DNA from: Thermococcus sp. LS1
GTDB taxonomy: Archaea > Methanobacteriota_B > Thermococci > Thermococcales > Thermococcaceae
Direction of reading: 5' to 3'
Assembly (NCBI RefSeq): GCF_012027395.1
Contig: NZ_SNUJ01000003.1
Coordinates: 124,001-188,000, forward strand
Length of the DNA stretch: 64,000 nucleotides
Both the position numbers and the translations under genes were made by a program. Numbering within the stretch: the stretch's first letter is position 1; each line of letters starts with the position of its first letter. Below, piece by piece: positions 42,022-51,686 of this stretch. Under the pieces are notes generated by a model. The model was not told where the DNA came from. It did not search any database and saw nothing but the letters and a program-made list of their open reading frames with translations.

Positions 42022-44024
42022 TCACTTCCTCCTCCTGAGGAGGAGTGGAACAAGCGCCAGACCAACAAGTGCGGCCGGGCCGCAGGTGCTTCCGGTGGAA
42101 CTGGGGGTGGTAGTGGTTGTAGTCGTGCCGGTGCTCGAGTAGGTGTACTCAGTTTCTCCAGTATTGCCATAGAAGTCTGTGGCTATAACCTTGATGGTGA
42201 AGCTTTCGGAGTCAACACCCGGAATTTCGGTGAAGTATGTCGCCTTGACCTCGGATGGCTTCATTGAGAACGCTGGATACTCTGCGACTACTTTTCCATC
42301 GACAATAATCTGCACCTTCATGTCCTTAATTCCGACGTTGTCGTTGGCACTGATGTAGACCTTGAATGCCTGTCCTGGCTTGGGCTTGCTTGGTGAGAGG
42401 TAGCCTATGCTCACCTCGGGAGCTTTGGTGTCGGCTTCCTTGACGACCGTTATCTGGCTGACTCCCTCCGGGACGGTAACGTTGAGGAGCATGTAGTAGG
42501 CTCCGCCTATTTCTCTCTCGCCGAGAACGGTGTAGGTTATGTTGGTGGCCTGCGGGTCGACCTTGGCACCGGCGGGAATCTCAAGGACTATCGGTCCGCT
42601 GACGCTCTGGCCGAGCTCGTTGATGAACTTGACGGCGGTTCCCTCTTCACCATTCTGCCTGAAGACGATGAACTTCTGCGGAATTGGGAGGGAGATGATC
42701 TTGTCCTCGGCGAATAGGTCGTCCACAAGCGGGAACTCAACCTTTCCGTCTGAGTAGACGTAGATTACCTGTGAACATACCATGAAGGCTTGGTGTATCC
42801 TCTGTTTATGTCAGTCTGGCTCGGCGGGTTGCTGGTCTTGTCTGGGGCACCGGTGGTGGTAAGGGCATAGAACCAGTGCTCGTTGCCGTCCTTATCGATG
42901 TAGAGGACGGGCTTGTCCTTGTGTATGTGTCCGCTGAGGATGAGCCTGACGTTGTACTTCTCAACGAGCTGGAGGAAGTACCTTGCTATGTCCTCGTACT
43001 CGCCGTTCCTTCCAACCCAGTCCCAGCTGGCGAGCTTCTTTATCTGCTGCCAGTCGTTGTCGTCGAAGGCAGTGAGGTTCTCAACGACTCCTCCTTCGTA
43101 TCTGCTTATGTACCAGAACGGGTGGTGGACGAGGACTATCGGTATCTTGTCCGGGTGCTCCTTGAGGACCTGCTCCATCCACTGAAGCTGCTCCATTTCG
43201 GGGTGCCTCTCCTCGCCACGGCTGTCGAGGCCGATGATTATGAAGTCTCCGATGACCTCGTAGAAGTACCGTGGACCGACGTACTGGAGGTAGTAGGTCG
43301 GCGGGTGGTCGTGGTTGCCCTTTACGCTTATGAAGGGCGTTCCAGCAGCTGTGGCGTAGGTTATGGCCTGGTCGAGCATCTCATAACCGGCCCTGTCTCC
43401 GTTGGTGTCGACATCGTCACCTGTAGCGAGGATAATGTTCACAATGTTCTCTCCATTCGAGCCCACCATTGCGTAGTACGTCATGAAGCTGTCGGTAGCG
43501 GTGTAGCTGTGCATCGGTATTGGGTTCTGGCAGTACTTGAGTATCTCGGTGATGCTCTTCTGGAAGTAGTCGCCGCAGACGAAACCCATCTTTGAACCGC
43601 TCGTGACGTGGAAGTCACTTCCCTGGGCTATTCTGAGAACTGTTGGGGCCTCCTTCATGACCCATACGCCGTTGGGTATGGTCACCTCACCTTTGTCGCT
43701 CTTGACAACGAGGAAGTAGACATCTGGAGCAGCATCCTCAGGTATTCTGGCCTTAACTACTCCGCTCTCTGTGCCCAGTATCTGCAGGTCGTAAGGCCCG
43801 TGTAGAATTGAGATTATCTGGAGGCTCTGGATTGTAACTCCTTCGACGGGGTAGATTTCAATGGTGTCCCCTGGAAAGCCAATAGCTGGGACTCCGGGGA
43901 GAGGCTTTACAAGAACGTCTCCAGGGGCCAGGCCGGTGGGTGTTGCTGCCCAAACGTTTGTCGTTGGAATTGCTGCTAAGGTGAAAAGAGCCATCAACAG
44001 GGCTATTATTCTTTTGCCCAGCAT
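42022..44024 (-). CDS. Secreted metallophosphoesterase with CGP-CTERM tail, frameshifted
   Basis: A calcineurin-like phosphoesterase exported by a signal peptide (RIIALLMALFTLAAIPTTNVWA). Metal motifs are GSDFHVTSG near 135 (D-x-H), LATGDDVDTNGD near 200, VKGNHDHPP near 232 and LVHHPFWY, LSGHIHKDKP near 300-365. The frame breaks near 42765-42790 after GYTKPSWY. In the next frame VIYVYSDGKVEF continues an Ig-like domain and ends with a Thr-rich linker and TCGPAALVGLA...LLLRRRK, the CGP-CTERM sorting signal of Thermococcales. So two adjacent ORFs are one gene with a 1-base deletion. ATG 44024 follows GGTGAT. An inverted repeat surrounds its TATA box. Confidence 0.88.
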
Positions 44025-44045
44025 GGTATCACCAAAACATTCATA

Positions 44046-44069
44046 GGAAAACTAAATTATAAGTTTTCC
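44046..44069 (-). promoter_or_regulatory. 8-bp inverted repeat flanking the metallophosphoesterase TATA box
   Basis: GGAAAACT (44046-44053) and AGTTTTCC (44062-44069) are perfect arms around the 8-bp TATA region AAATTATA. The gene starts at 44024. A repressor here would exclude TBP. One half-site of the same sequence follows the TATA-like box of the ABC substrate-binding gene at 49294-49301. Confidence 0.55.
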
Positions 44070-44093
44070 CTTTCTAATACAGCGTTTTGGGGC

Positions 44094-44693
44094 TCAGGGG
44101 TTCCATCTGAGCGACGAGACTGCCCATCCCATCATCTTCTCGGCAATTTCGGAATTTCCGCCGAAGCGTTTGTACATATGGTAGTTTAACCATATCCTCT
44201 CGTAGAGTTTCCTTGCGGCTTCAACCTTCAGGCTCCTCGTGGCAACGAAGAGCCTCGTTAGGTCAACAGCCATTTCAAGGAGGAGGTAATCGGCACGGCT
44301 TATGGGTCTGGGAGGAAGAGAACCTTCTATAACACCATCTGGTCTGAGGAAGCATCTGAGAACGGTGGTCTTTCCGAGCTCATCCTCATGAATTTCCTCC
44401 ACGAGCGTAACCTCCCCATAAACCCCTGGAAGACCTTTAATCCAGCGATACGGCTTTCTATCCATAAACTCAACTTCCACAGGAATGTTCAGTCCGAGCT
44501 TAACCAAGAGCTCGACGTCGTTCGTTACCTGAATCGAGGCATATGGATGGGTTTTCAGCTCCTCAGCACTTCTCCCACCAAAGAGCTTGAAGTTGAGGAT
44601 TCCCCCTTTTCTGACCACGCCTACAGGAGTGGCATTGGAGTGCGTAACCAGGAGAACCTCGTAAACCTGTCCCTCGTTGAAGAGTTCGAGCAT
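44094..44693 (-). CDS. DUF447 family FMN-binding-like protein
   Basis: A 199-aa protein of DUF447, a family with a flavin-reductase-like split barrel. YEVLLVTHSNATPVGVVRKGG near 11 and FGGRSAEELKTHPYASIQVTNDVELLVK near 38 fit the barrel and its FMN phosphate region. The C-terminal half is helical (YLLLEMAVDLTRLFVATRSL). Function unknown. ATG 44693 follows GGTGG with 5-nt spacing. It lies between the phosphoesterase and the ABC genes, on the same strand. Confidence 0.8.
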   Translation of the reverse strand: MLELFNEGQVYEVLLVTHSNATPVGVVRKGGILNFKLFGGRSAEELKTHPYASIQVTNDVELLVKLGLNIPVEVEFMDRKPYRWIKGLPGVYGEVTLVEEIHEDELGKTTVLRCFLRPDGVIEGSLPPRPISRADYLLLEMAVDLTRLFVATRSLKVEAARKLYERIWLNYHMYKRFGGNSEIAEKMMGWAVSSLRWNP

Positions 44694-44729
44694 CCGTGCC
44701 ACCAAAGGGGAAATGGAGAAAAAGGGAAT

Positions 44730-45794
44730 TTAAAGCTGCTGCTTTGGAAGAACGATTATGTCGTCCCTGTCAACGTAGAAGGTGACCTCTTGGAGCGGCC
44801 TGAGGTGGGCAACTTCCTTGTCGCTGATTGTTCTGGAGATAATCCTCGTCTCCCCGAAGAGGCCGACGACCTCGACGAAGAAGCCGTAGTACTCGATGAG
44901 GTCCACTGTTCCGGTGAATGAGACCGCGTTCTCGATGGGCTTGAGCTTTATCCTCTCGGGTCTTATGACGATAACGACCTTGTCGCTCTTCTCGGTGTAG
45001 TAGAGGCCATCGAGCCTTATGCCCTCGAACTCGACGGTGACCCTGTCTCCGTTCCTCTCGACGACTTTAGCCGGGATGACGTTGGTCTTGCCCATAAAGC
45101 TGGCAACGAACTCTGTCCTAGGGCTCTCGTATATCTCCTTGGGAGTTCCGACCTGCTCGACAGTTCCGACGTTCATGACGGCAATCCTGTCGCTTATTGC
45201 CATTGCCTCCTCCTGGTCGTGGGTGACGTAGATGACGGTTATTCCCAGCTCGCGCTGTATGCGCCTTATCTCCGAGCGCATCTCGAGACGGAGCTTGGCG
45301 TCGAGGTTGCTGAGTGGCTCGTCGAGGAGGAGGACCTTCGGCTCGACTACCAAGGCCCTAGCGATTGCGACACGCTGCTGCTGGCCGCCCGAAAGCTGGG
45401 TCGGGTAGCGGTCCTCGTAGCCCTTCAGCTTGACGAGTTCCAGTGCCCACTCAACCCTCTTCCGTATCTCCTCCTTGGGGAGCTTCTTGAGCTTCAGTCC
45501 GTAGGCAACGTTGTCGAAGACGGTCATGTGTGGCCAGAGGGCGTAGTTCTGGAAGACCAGCACGGCCCCCCTCTTGCTGGACGGGAGGTATGTGACCTCC
45601 TCATCGCCGAAATATATCGTTCCGCTGTCCGGAAAGTCCAGACCGGCTATTATTCTCAGCGTTGTGGACTTTCCACAGCCGCTCGGTCCAAGCAGGGTAA
45701 AGAGCTCCCCTGCCTTGATGTGGAGGTTTATTCCCTTGAGAGCCACGGTTTCTCCGAAGGTTTTAACAATGTTCTCTAGCTTAACATCAACCAT
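44730..45794 (-). CDS. ABC importer ATP-binding protein (iron/spermidine/phosphonate type)
   Basis: A 354-aa ATPase of the FbpC/PotA class. Walker A is LLGPSGCGKSTTLRII near 35, the signature LSGGQQQRVAIARAL near 132, Walker B VLLLDEPLSNLDAKL near 152 and the His switch YVTHDQEEAMA. The C-terminal regulatory TOBE-like domain covers ~230-354. ATG 45794 follows GAGGTGG. It forms one importer with the permease 10 nt upstream and the binding protein further upstream. The substrate cannot be told from the ATPase. Confidence 0.93.
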   Translation of the reverse strand: MVDVKLENIVKTFGETVALKGINLHIKAGELFTLLGPSGCGKSTTLRIIAGLDFPDSGTIYFGDEEVTYLPSSKRGAVLVFQNYALWPHMTVFDNVAYGLKLKKLPKEEIRKRVEWALELVKLKGYEDRYPTQLSGGQQQRVAIARALVVEPKVLLLDEPLSNLDAKLRLEMRSEIRRIQRELGITVIYVTHDQEEAMAISDRIAVMNVGTVEQVGTPKEIYESPRTEFVASFMGKTNVIPAKVVERNGDRVTVEFEGIRLDGLYYTEKSDKVVIVIRPERIKLKPIENAVSFTGTVDLIEYYGFFVEVVGLFGETRIISRTISDKEVAHLRPLQEVTFYVDRDDIIVLPKQQL

Positions 45795-45804
45795 CTCAAC
45801 CACC

Positions 45805-47646
45805 TCAGGTTAGACCGATGAATGAGTACTTCTGCTTGGTTATCAGGTTGGCCAGTACTATGGCTATTATCTGAACAGTCATGAGGAAGACACCCAGGGC
45901 AGCCGCGAGGTTGGCGCTTCCAACGGCGCTCGTCATCAGCTCGACCATTCTGGCCGTTATCGGATAGTAGTCCGGGTTGATGGAACCGAGGGTAATACCG
46001 ACGCTGGTCTCGCTCATACAGTAGACGAAGCTGAGCATCGCTCCTCCGAGGAGGTTCAGGAGTATCAGTGGGATCAGTATCCCTGTGAGGGCCTTCCACC
46101 TGCTGGCGCCAAGGTTGAGGGCAGCCTCCTCAAGGGACACATGCACCTGCTGGATTCCTGCGGAGATAGAGCGTGCCGCGAAGGGCAGACGCCTAATGGA
46201 GTAGGCCAGTATAAGCACCATCGCCGGGTTGAAGCCGAGCAGGTTGGTGGGGTCGAGCGGCGTATCCGGGAACACTTTGGCGAAGAAGAAGAAATAGCTC
46301 ATAGCTATGACGATACCTGGAACTGCTATCGGAATCGTGGCGAGGCTGTCGAGAACCGGTCCCAGCTTGCTCTTCTTGAACCTGCTGGAGGCGTAGGAAG
46401 CAGTCAGCGAGAGTAGGATTATGACGACTATGGCCGCGGTGGAGTACATGACGCTGTTCATGATGACCCTTTCGATGTCAGGCTGGGTGATTATACTCTG
46501 AATGTGCTGGAGGGTGAACCCCTCTGGCCAAGTCCCCGCCCAGCGCTCGCTGAAGGCAAGAAGGATCACACCGGCCTGGGGGAATATTGATATCAGGAGG
46601 GCGGGCATGACGACGAGGTATATGAGGGCCGCCTGCCAGGGCTTGGGCTTTGCAACACGGGGCTTCCACCTTCCACCCTTACTGAGCATGGCGTACTGCC
46701 TCATGCTCACGTACTTCCTTATTCCAAGGAACATGAGGATGGCTATGGTGAGCATTATGAGCGCAAGGGCAGCCAGCTGGGGACTTCCGACGTTGAATCC
46801 GCTGGTGAAGGCGCTGTAAATCTGGAAAGACATGAGCTTCCTGGCGAGTGGATTGCCCTGGAAGACTATCGGTGCGGCCAGGTCCTCGAGGCTGAATATA
46901 CCGACAAGGGTCGCTCCCGCCGCTATTCCGGGCAGGGCCAGGGGGAAGGTAACCGTCCTGAAGAGGTGGAACCCACCGCTTCCGAGGTTCTCAGCCTGCT
47001 CTTCGAGGGTCGGGTCGATGTTGATGAAGCTTGCGTAGGCGTTGAGGTAGACTATCGGATAGTAGGTCATCGTCTGTGCAACTATAACGCCGACTAGGCC
47101 GTCTATGACGATTCTGTGCGGGAAGATGTGTAGCATGTCGTAGAACAGCCAGTTGATAAGGCCGTTGGGGAGGAACATCTTCTTGACTATGAAGACGTTG
47201 ACGAAGGGTGTGACGAGCAGCGGGACGAAGAGCAGGATTCTAACAATGTTCTTGCCAGGAAAGTCGTAGCGCGCCATCACGAAGGCGAATATTGTTCCAA
47301 GAATTGTCGTGAGGATCATGACGCTTAGTGAGACTATTATTGAGTTCAGGATCACTCCAAAGTCAATGCCCTGGACGTAATATATCTGCTCGCCGTTGGG
47401 CATAGTTATGAGCTCCACGAAGGTTCCCTCTGGGCGGAAGCTGATGTAGTAATTTGACGTCAGTATGCTCGTGAACCAGTGGAAGGAGAACTGGCCGTTG
47501 TACTCGAAGGCTACTGCGAGCATTGCCAGCACTGGAATTATGAGAAACGCTATCAGATATAAGAGCGGAAACAAGAACGACGCGGTAACAACTGGGTCAA
47601 ATATCGGCGTTCCAAAGAGCCTCTCGCTCCATTTGCTAACCTTCAT
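45805..47646 (-). CDS. Double ABC importer permease (FbpB/ThiP-like fusion)
   Basis: A 613-aa protein with two fused permease halves (~60-320 and ~400-600), each with six hydrophobic segments and an EAA loop: LEEQAENLGSGGFHLFRTVTFPLALPGI near 214 and LEEAALNLGASRWKALTGILIPLIL near 522. Such fused permeases belong to Fe(III), thiamine or 2-aminoethylphosphonate importers. ATG 47646 follows GGAGGT. It has its own TATA box (about 47721-47734) and a T-rich stretch before it. It sits next to a secreted phosphoesterase and shares strand with it. Confidence 0.92.
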   Translation of the reverse strand: MKVSKWSERLFGTPIFDPVVTASFLFPLLYLIAFLIIPVLAMLAVAFEYNGQFSFHWFTSILTSNYYISFRPEGTFVELITMPNGEQIYYVQGIDFGVILNSIIVSLSVMILTTILGTIFAFVMARYDFPGKNIVRILLFVPLLVTPFVNVFIVKKMFLPNGLINWLFYDMLHIFPHRIVIDGLVGVIVAQTMTYYPIVYLNAYASFINIDPTLEEQAENLGSGGFHLFRTVTFPLALPGIAAGATLVGIFSLEDLAAPIVFQGNPLARKLMSFQIYSAFTSGFNVGSPQLAALALIMLTIAILMFLGIRKYVSMRQYAMLSKGGRWKPRVAKPKPWQAALIYLVVMPALLISIFPQAGVILLAFSERWAGTWPEGFTLQHIQSIITQPDIERVIMNSVMYSTAAIVVIILLSLTASYASSRFKKSKLGPVLDSLATIPIAVPGIVIAMSYFFFFAKVFPDTPLDPTNLLGFNPAMVLILAYSIRRLPFAARSISAGIQQVHVSLEEAALNLGASRWKALTGILIPLILLNLLGGAMLSFVYCMSETSVGITLGSINPDYYPITARMVELMTSAVGSANLAAALGVFLMTVQIIAIVLANLITKQKYSFIGLT

Positions 47647-47763
47647 TGGTTATCGACCTCCTGTTCTGTTTCTACCCATCCCAGTTATCGCTTCTGATTT
47701 GGTCTTCGTGGGTTCTATTTAAATATTTCCAAAAACTTGTTGACCCGAATCCATAGAAAACTG

Positions 47764-47800
47764 ACAAGAGAAAAGAAGAAAATTCTCAGAAAAATGTCAA
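47764..47800 (-). terminator. T-rich terminator/attenuator between binding protein and permease
   Basis: Minus-strand sequence after the binding-protein stop carries T runs TTTTTCTGAG, AATTTTCTTCTTTTCTC. Such pyrimidine tracts stop archaeal RNA polymerase and could keep the binding protein at higher level than the permease. Confidence 0.45.
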
Positions 47801-47802
47801 AG

Positions 47803-49257
47803 TCAGCCGGTAATCTTCTGGAGATCCTGGAGCACCTTGTTGTACTTGTCCATGGCGGCCTGGCGCCACTCCTGTACGAGCTGGTCCTGGAAGTTTCTGT
47901 CTTTGACTATCCTGTCGTTTATGCTTTTAGCGTACTCCTCGGTGAAGGTAACTATCTTGCCTGTCTCTGGGTCTTTGAACTGTATCGGTGCAGTGAGTTC
48001 ATCCTTGAGCTGCTTGAACTGCTCCTCGGTTATCTTTCCGTTCTTGTAGGCGGTGACTATGGCAACCCACGCATTGTGGAGTTGCTGGTTCGGGTCAACA
48101 AGGGTGGCCTTGAAGTAGTACTGGAGAGCGCTTATGGTTTCAAGGGCCCTCTTGTCGTCGAAGGGTATTCCCTCAGCATGAATGGCATCCTCATAGGCCT
48201 TCTTGAGGGCAGGTCTAGCCTCACCGTAGGTCTTGCCAGCGTTCTGGCCCTTGAATATGATCTTGGCGTAAACGTCGGTTACCTTCATATCAAAGATCTG
48301 CGGGTTGATTGGAAGCCTGTTGATGTCTGGACTCATCCAGATGGCCTGACCTTCGGTGAGGACCCAGTAGATGAAGGCCTGAGCCGCCTCGGGGTGCTGG
48401 GCGTTCTTGAGGAGTGCTATTGGGTCGCCGTTGATGATGCTCTCTCCCTTCGGGACGATGTAGACACAGTCGGGGTTCTGCTGCATGGCGGTGTAACCGT
48501 AGAAGTCGATGGTGTTTCCGGCTGCTATCTCGCCGTTAATGACTGCGTCCCTAACGGCGTCACTGGCCATGTAGACCTTGGAGTTGGCCGCTATGAGGGT
48601 CATGATGCGCCAGCCCTCGTCCCAGCCGAAGGCCTGGAGGATGATCTGGTATATCCTCGTGTTGGAGGTGCTCCTCGTCGGGTCGGCTATGCCGTACTGC
48701 GGCGGGTTGAGAGCCCAGTCCTCACTGGCGACATCCTCCCACTTCTCGGGCATTTTGAGGTTCCACTTCTCGAGCTGCTTCTTGTTGACAGTGAAACCAA
48801 AGGACGAGAGGGCCGCGGCTATCCAGTAGACGTTGCCGTTGTCGTCCTTTCTGATCATAGGCATTCCTGCCAGTTCAGTTGGTATTGGGTTTCCAAGGAG
48901 GTTAAGGATCTTCTCGTCAGTTATCGGAGCGAGATAGTTGGCCTTATAGAGGTCATCGAAGAGCGTTGGTCCTCCGCCCCATCCGACATCTGCGCCTTTC
49001 TGGATGTAGCTTGGCCAGAGGCTCTCGGGCACCTTGATGAACTTGAGGTCAGTGATGTGGTACTCCTTGGCTATATCGCTCTGGAGGAACGCCTGCTTCA
49101 CCATGTATTGGATCGTCGCATCGTGCCTCGTGATGATAACAAGGGTTATACCCTCGCCGGTGGTTCCTGTTTCCCCACCATTGCTGCTGATGCATCCGCT
49201 GGCTACGATACTAAGGGCAAGAAGCAGGATAAGGCCTATTGACGCCAGCTTCTTCAT
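47803..49257 (-). CDS. ABC importer substrate-binding lipoprotein
   Basis: A 484-aa extracellular binding protein of the iron/phosphonate/spermidine class. The signal is KKLASIGLILLLALSIVASGCISS with a lipobox-like Cys near 22. The bilobed type II fold is suggested by ITLVIITRHDATIQYMVKQ, GADVGWGGGPTLFDDLYKAN near 90, MPEKWEDVAS near 176 and IINGDPIALLKNAQHPEAAQAFIYWVL near 275. ATG 49257 follows GGTGAT. No His/Tyr iron-site signature is evident, so the iron label may be wrong. A phosphoesterase lies 5 kb away. Confidence 0.9.
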   Translation of the reverse strand: MKKLASIGLILLLALSIVASGCISSNGGETGTTGEGITLVIITRHDATIQYMVKQAFLQSDIAKEYHITDLKFIKVPESLWPSYIQKGADVGWGGGPTLFDDLYKANYLAPITDEKILNLLGNPIPTELAGMPMIRKDDNGNVYWIAAALSSFGFTVNKKQLEKWNLKMPEKWEDVASEDWALNPPQYGIADPTRSTSNTRIYQIILQAFGWDEGWRIMTLIAANSKVYMASDAVRDAVINGEIAAGNTIDFYGYTAMQQNPDCVYIVPKGESIINGDPIALLKNAQHPEAAQAFIYWVLTEGQAIWMSPDINRLPINPQIFDMKVTDVYAKIIFKGQNAGKTYGEARPALKKAYEDAIHAEGIPFDDKRALETISALQYYFKATLVDPNQQLHNAWVAIVTAYKNGKITEEQFKQLKDELTAPIQFKDPETGKIVTFTEEYAKSINDRIVKDRNFQDQLVQEWRQAAMDKYNKVLQDLQKITG

Positions 49258-49293
49258 GGTTTATCACCTGGTTATGCCAATCAGTTGGAGTTG

Positions 49294-49312
49294 GGAAAAC
49301 TCAATAAAAAAT
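49294..49312 (-). promoter_or_regulatory. TATA-like box and AGTTTTCC half-site before the binding-protein gene
   Basis: On the minus strand a T/A-rich box (TTTTTTATTG, about 49303-49312) is followed directly by AGTTTTCC (49294-49301). The same sequence follows the TATA box of the metallophosphoesterase gene. Only one arm is present here. Confidence 0.35.
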
Positions 49313-49324
49313 TAATGGTTCAAA

Positions 49325-49348
49325 CGACAAAGGAAAGGGAAGAAAAAT
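49325..49348 (-). terminator. T-rich terminator after the CGP-CTERM gene at 49349
   Basis: The minus strand reads AATTTTTCTTCCCTTTCCTTTG right after the stop, a pyrimidine-rich archaeal terminator. It separates this gene from the ABC genes. Confidence 0.4.
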
Positions 49349-50410
49349 TCACTTCCTCCTCCTGTAGAGGGCAAGCGGTATGAGGGCAAGGCCGACCAGA
49401 GCAGCAGGACCGCAGGTGCTGCTGGTTCCCTCACTCTCCGTTGCAGTCTCCTGGCCAAGGTTTTGCTGGACAGTTATGGCCCAGTGGATGAAGTTGGTGA
49501 CAAACTGCGGGCCGTCAAGCTTGACGTCGTGGTACTCTGGGGCCCACATCGGCTCATAGCCGCCGTAGGGGGTCTCACCGCTGACTATGAGGACGTTCTT
49601 CTTGTCCGGGAAGAGCTGAACCGCCATGAGTGGGAACTTGCCGGTGTCACCGGCGGTGTAGGCATTGGCTGCTGGGTCGGTGTTCTCAACGATCTGACCA
49701 TCATCGCTGCTGGTGACTATAACGTAGATATTCTCGATTCCACCGCCGACTGGAAGCGGCTTCCAGTTGCCGCTGTCGTCAACGTAGGCAACGACGCCCG
49801 GGCCGTGGAAGAGGACCTTTCCGCCGTTGGCGAGGTCCTTGGTTATCATGTCCTTCTCAGGGGTGTCCGGATCAGGGTTAACAAGACCAATGACACGGTA
49901 GCCAGCTCCAGCGTTGCTGGTAGCGTCTTCAACTGAAGCCTGGTCAACTCTGAGGTTGGCACCGATGGCATCGAGAACCGTATCGGCGAAGTCAATCCTG
50001 TTCGGACCGTCACCGTAGTCAGAGTCCGCAGCCACCCAGAGAATCCTGTTGCCGTCGTTCCACCACTGGACGAGGGCCTGTATCTCGTCCGGGCTGAAGG
50101 CCTGGCTCGGCTGTCCGAGGATGAGGAAGTCGACATCCTTGATGGCGTCATAGGTTATCTTGTCACCGACGTTCTGAATTCCAAGGGTGTCGGCCATAGC
50201 CGGGTCACCAATGTAGACCCAGTTAACGTCGCTGATAGTCTTGATCATTCCCTCTGCGAGGACGTTGCCGTCCTTGTCGGTCAAAACAGCGAGACCCTTG
50301 TCGCTTTCACCGTGGGAGAGGTCGACGCCAATGGTTGTAGCACTGGCCATGGCAAATCCAAAAACACCAAAGAAAACAAACACCGCAAGTATTATTGCAG
50401 CCTTCCTCAT
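49349..50410 (-). CDS. Secreted CGP-CTERM protein, GATase/ThuA-like fold suggested
   Basis: A 353-aa exported protein with a signal peptide (AAIILAVFVFFGVFGFAMASA) and the CGP-CTERM end (Thr/Ser linker, then TCGPAALVGLA and a basic tail). The body has Rossmann-like beta-alpha units: VDFLILGQPSQAFSPDEIQALVQWWNDG near 92 and RILWVAADSDYGD near 122, as in glutamine amidotransferase-like or DUF4350 proteins. There is no clear Cys-His catalytic dyad. It has its own promoter (TATA-like GATTTATAAC about 50437-50450). The protein at 59126 shares the QPQAF/QPSQAF region and may be a distant relative. Confidence 0.8.
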   Translation of the reverse strand: MRKAAIILAVFVFFGVFGFAMASATTIGVDLSHGESDKGLAVLTDKDGNVLAEGMIKTISDVNWVYIGDPAMADTLGIQNVGDKITYDAIKDVDFLILGQPSQAFSPDEIQALVQWWNDGNRILWVAADSDYGDGPNRIDFADTVLDAIGANLRVDQASVEDATSNAGAGYRVIGLVNPDPDTPEKDMITKDLANGGKVLFHGPGVVAYVDDSGNWKPLPVGGGIENIYVIVTSSDDGQIVENTDPAANAYTAGDTGKFPLMAVQLFPDKKNVLIVSGETPYGGYEPMWAPEYHDVKLDGPQFVTNFIHWAITVQQNLGQETATESEGTSSTCGPAALVGLALIPLALYRRRK

Positions 50411-50533
50411 GGTATTACCGTCGTTTATACAGCGTCGAGAGTTATAAATCTTATGAATCGGAACTTTAACAGGGCTGAAAAACTTCCGTAAAGTCCTTAA
50501 AGGCTTTGGTCATTCTGGCTTTAGGTGGTGAGC

Positions 50534-51661
50534 ATGGACATAGAGAGGAAAATAGAGCTGATAAGTAAAAAGCCCACAGAGGAACTTTTGACTGAGGAGA
50601 ACCTCAGGCACCTCCTCGAGGTAGGTGTCCCGATGCAGCACTACATCGGCTTTGAAATAAGCGGTTACATTCACCTTGGAACCGGACTCATGGCCGGAGC
50701 GAAGATAGCCGACCTCCAGAAGGCGGGAATAAAGACGAGGATTTTCCTTGCTGACTGGCACAGCTGGATCAACGACAAGCTCGGCGGCGATTTGGAGGTC
50801 ATCCAGAAAGTTGCTCTGACGTACTTCAAGGAGGGTATGAAGCAGAGCATAAAGGTCATGGGCGGCGACCCGGATAAGGTCGAATTCGTGCTGGCGAGTG
50901 AAATCCTCGAGAAGGGCGACTACTGGCAGACAGTCATAGACATCTCCAAGAACGTTACCCTAGCGAGAATGATGCGCTCCATAACCATTATGGGTCGCCA
51001 GATGGGAGAGGCCATAGACTTTGCCAAGCTCATCTACCCTGCTATGCAGGTGGCTGACATCTTCTACCAGGGCGTCACCATAGCACACGCCGGAATGGAT
51101 CAGAGGAAGGCTCATGTCATAGCTATCGAAGTCGCTCAGAAGCTCAAGTACCACCCGCTCCTTCACAACGGCGAGAAGCTCAAGCCCGTCGCTTTACACC
51201 ACCACCTCCTGCTCGGCCTTCAGGAGCCGCCGGTGTGGCCGATAGAGAGCGAGGAGCAGTACAAGGAGCTCAAGACCCAGATGAAGATGAGCAAGAGCAA
51301 GCCTTATTCGGCCGTCTTCATCCACGACACTCCCGAGGAGATCAAGCAGAAGCTCAGGAAGGCCTTCTGCCCGGCCAGGGAGGTTAAGTACAACCCCGTT
51401 CTTGACTGGGCTGAGTACATCATCTTCCGCGAGGAGCCGACGGAGTTCACAATCCACAGGCCGGCCAAGTTCGGCGGCGACGTTACCTACATGACCTTTG
51501 AGGAGCTCAAGCGGGACTTCGCTGAAGGAAAGCTTCATCCGCTCGACCTCAAGAACGCGGTGGCTGAGTACCTAATTGAGCTGCTCAAGCCGGTCAGAGA
51601 CTACTTCGAGAAGCATCCAGAGCCTCTCGAACTCATGAGGGAGATAAAGATTACCCGCTGA
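50534..51661 (+). CDS. tyrS: Tyrosyl-tRNA synthetase
   Basis: A 375-aa class I aminoacyl-tRNA synthetase of the archaeal type, charging tRNA-Tyr. The HIGH-like motif is YIHLGTGLMAG near 45, the KMSKS motif MKMSKSKP near 255. Tyr recognition residues lie in ADWHSWINDKLGG near 77 and YPAMQVADIFYQG near 162. ATG 50534 follows AGGTGGTGAG; the GTG three codons earlier is within that site. An Lrp-family gene follows closely and is probably read with it. Confidence 0.95.
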   Translation: MDIERKIELISKKPTEELLTEENLRHLLEVGVPMQHYIGFEISGYIHLGTGLMAGAKIADLQKAGIKTRIFLADWHSWINDKLGGDLEVIQKVALTYFKEGMKQSIKVMGGDPDKVEFVLASEILEKGDYWQTVIDISKNVTLARMMRSITIMGRQMGEAIDFAKLIYPAMQVADIFYQGVTIAHAGMDQRKAHVIAIEVAQKLKYHPLLHNGEKLKPVALHHHLLLGLQEPPVWPIESEEQYKELKTQMKMSKSKPYSAVFIHDTPEEIKQKLRKAFCPAREVKYNPVLDWAEYIIFREEPTEFTIHRPAKFGGDVTYMTFEELKRDFAEGKLHPLDLKNAVAEYLIELLKPVRDYFEKHPEPLELMREIKITR

Positions 51662-51686
51662 CTCCGTTTTTCTTTTGGTGAGTGAC

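Noticed and set aside
47737-49242. A 501-codon open frame antisense to the ABC binding-protein gene
   Set aside because: It mirrors the codons of a well-supported lipoprotein gene and has no family-like motifs; a shadow frame of GC-rich codons.
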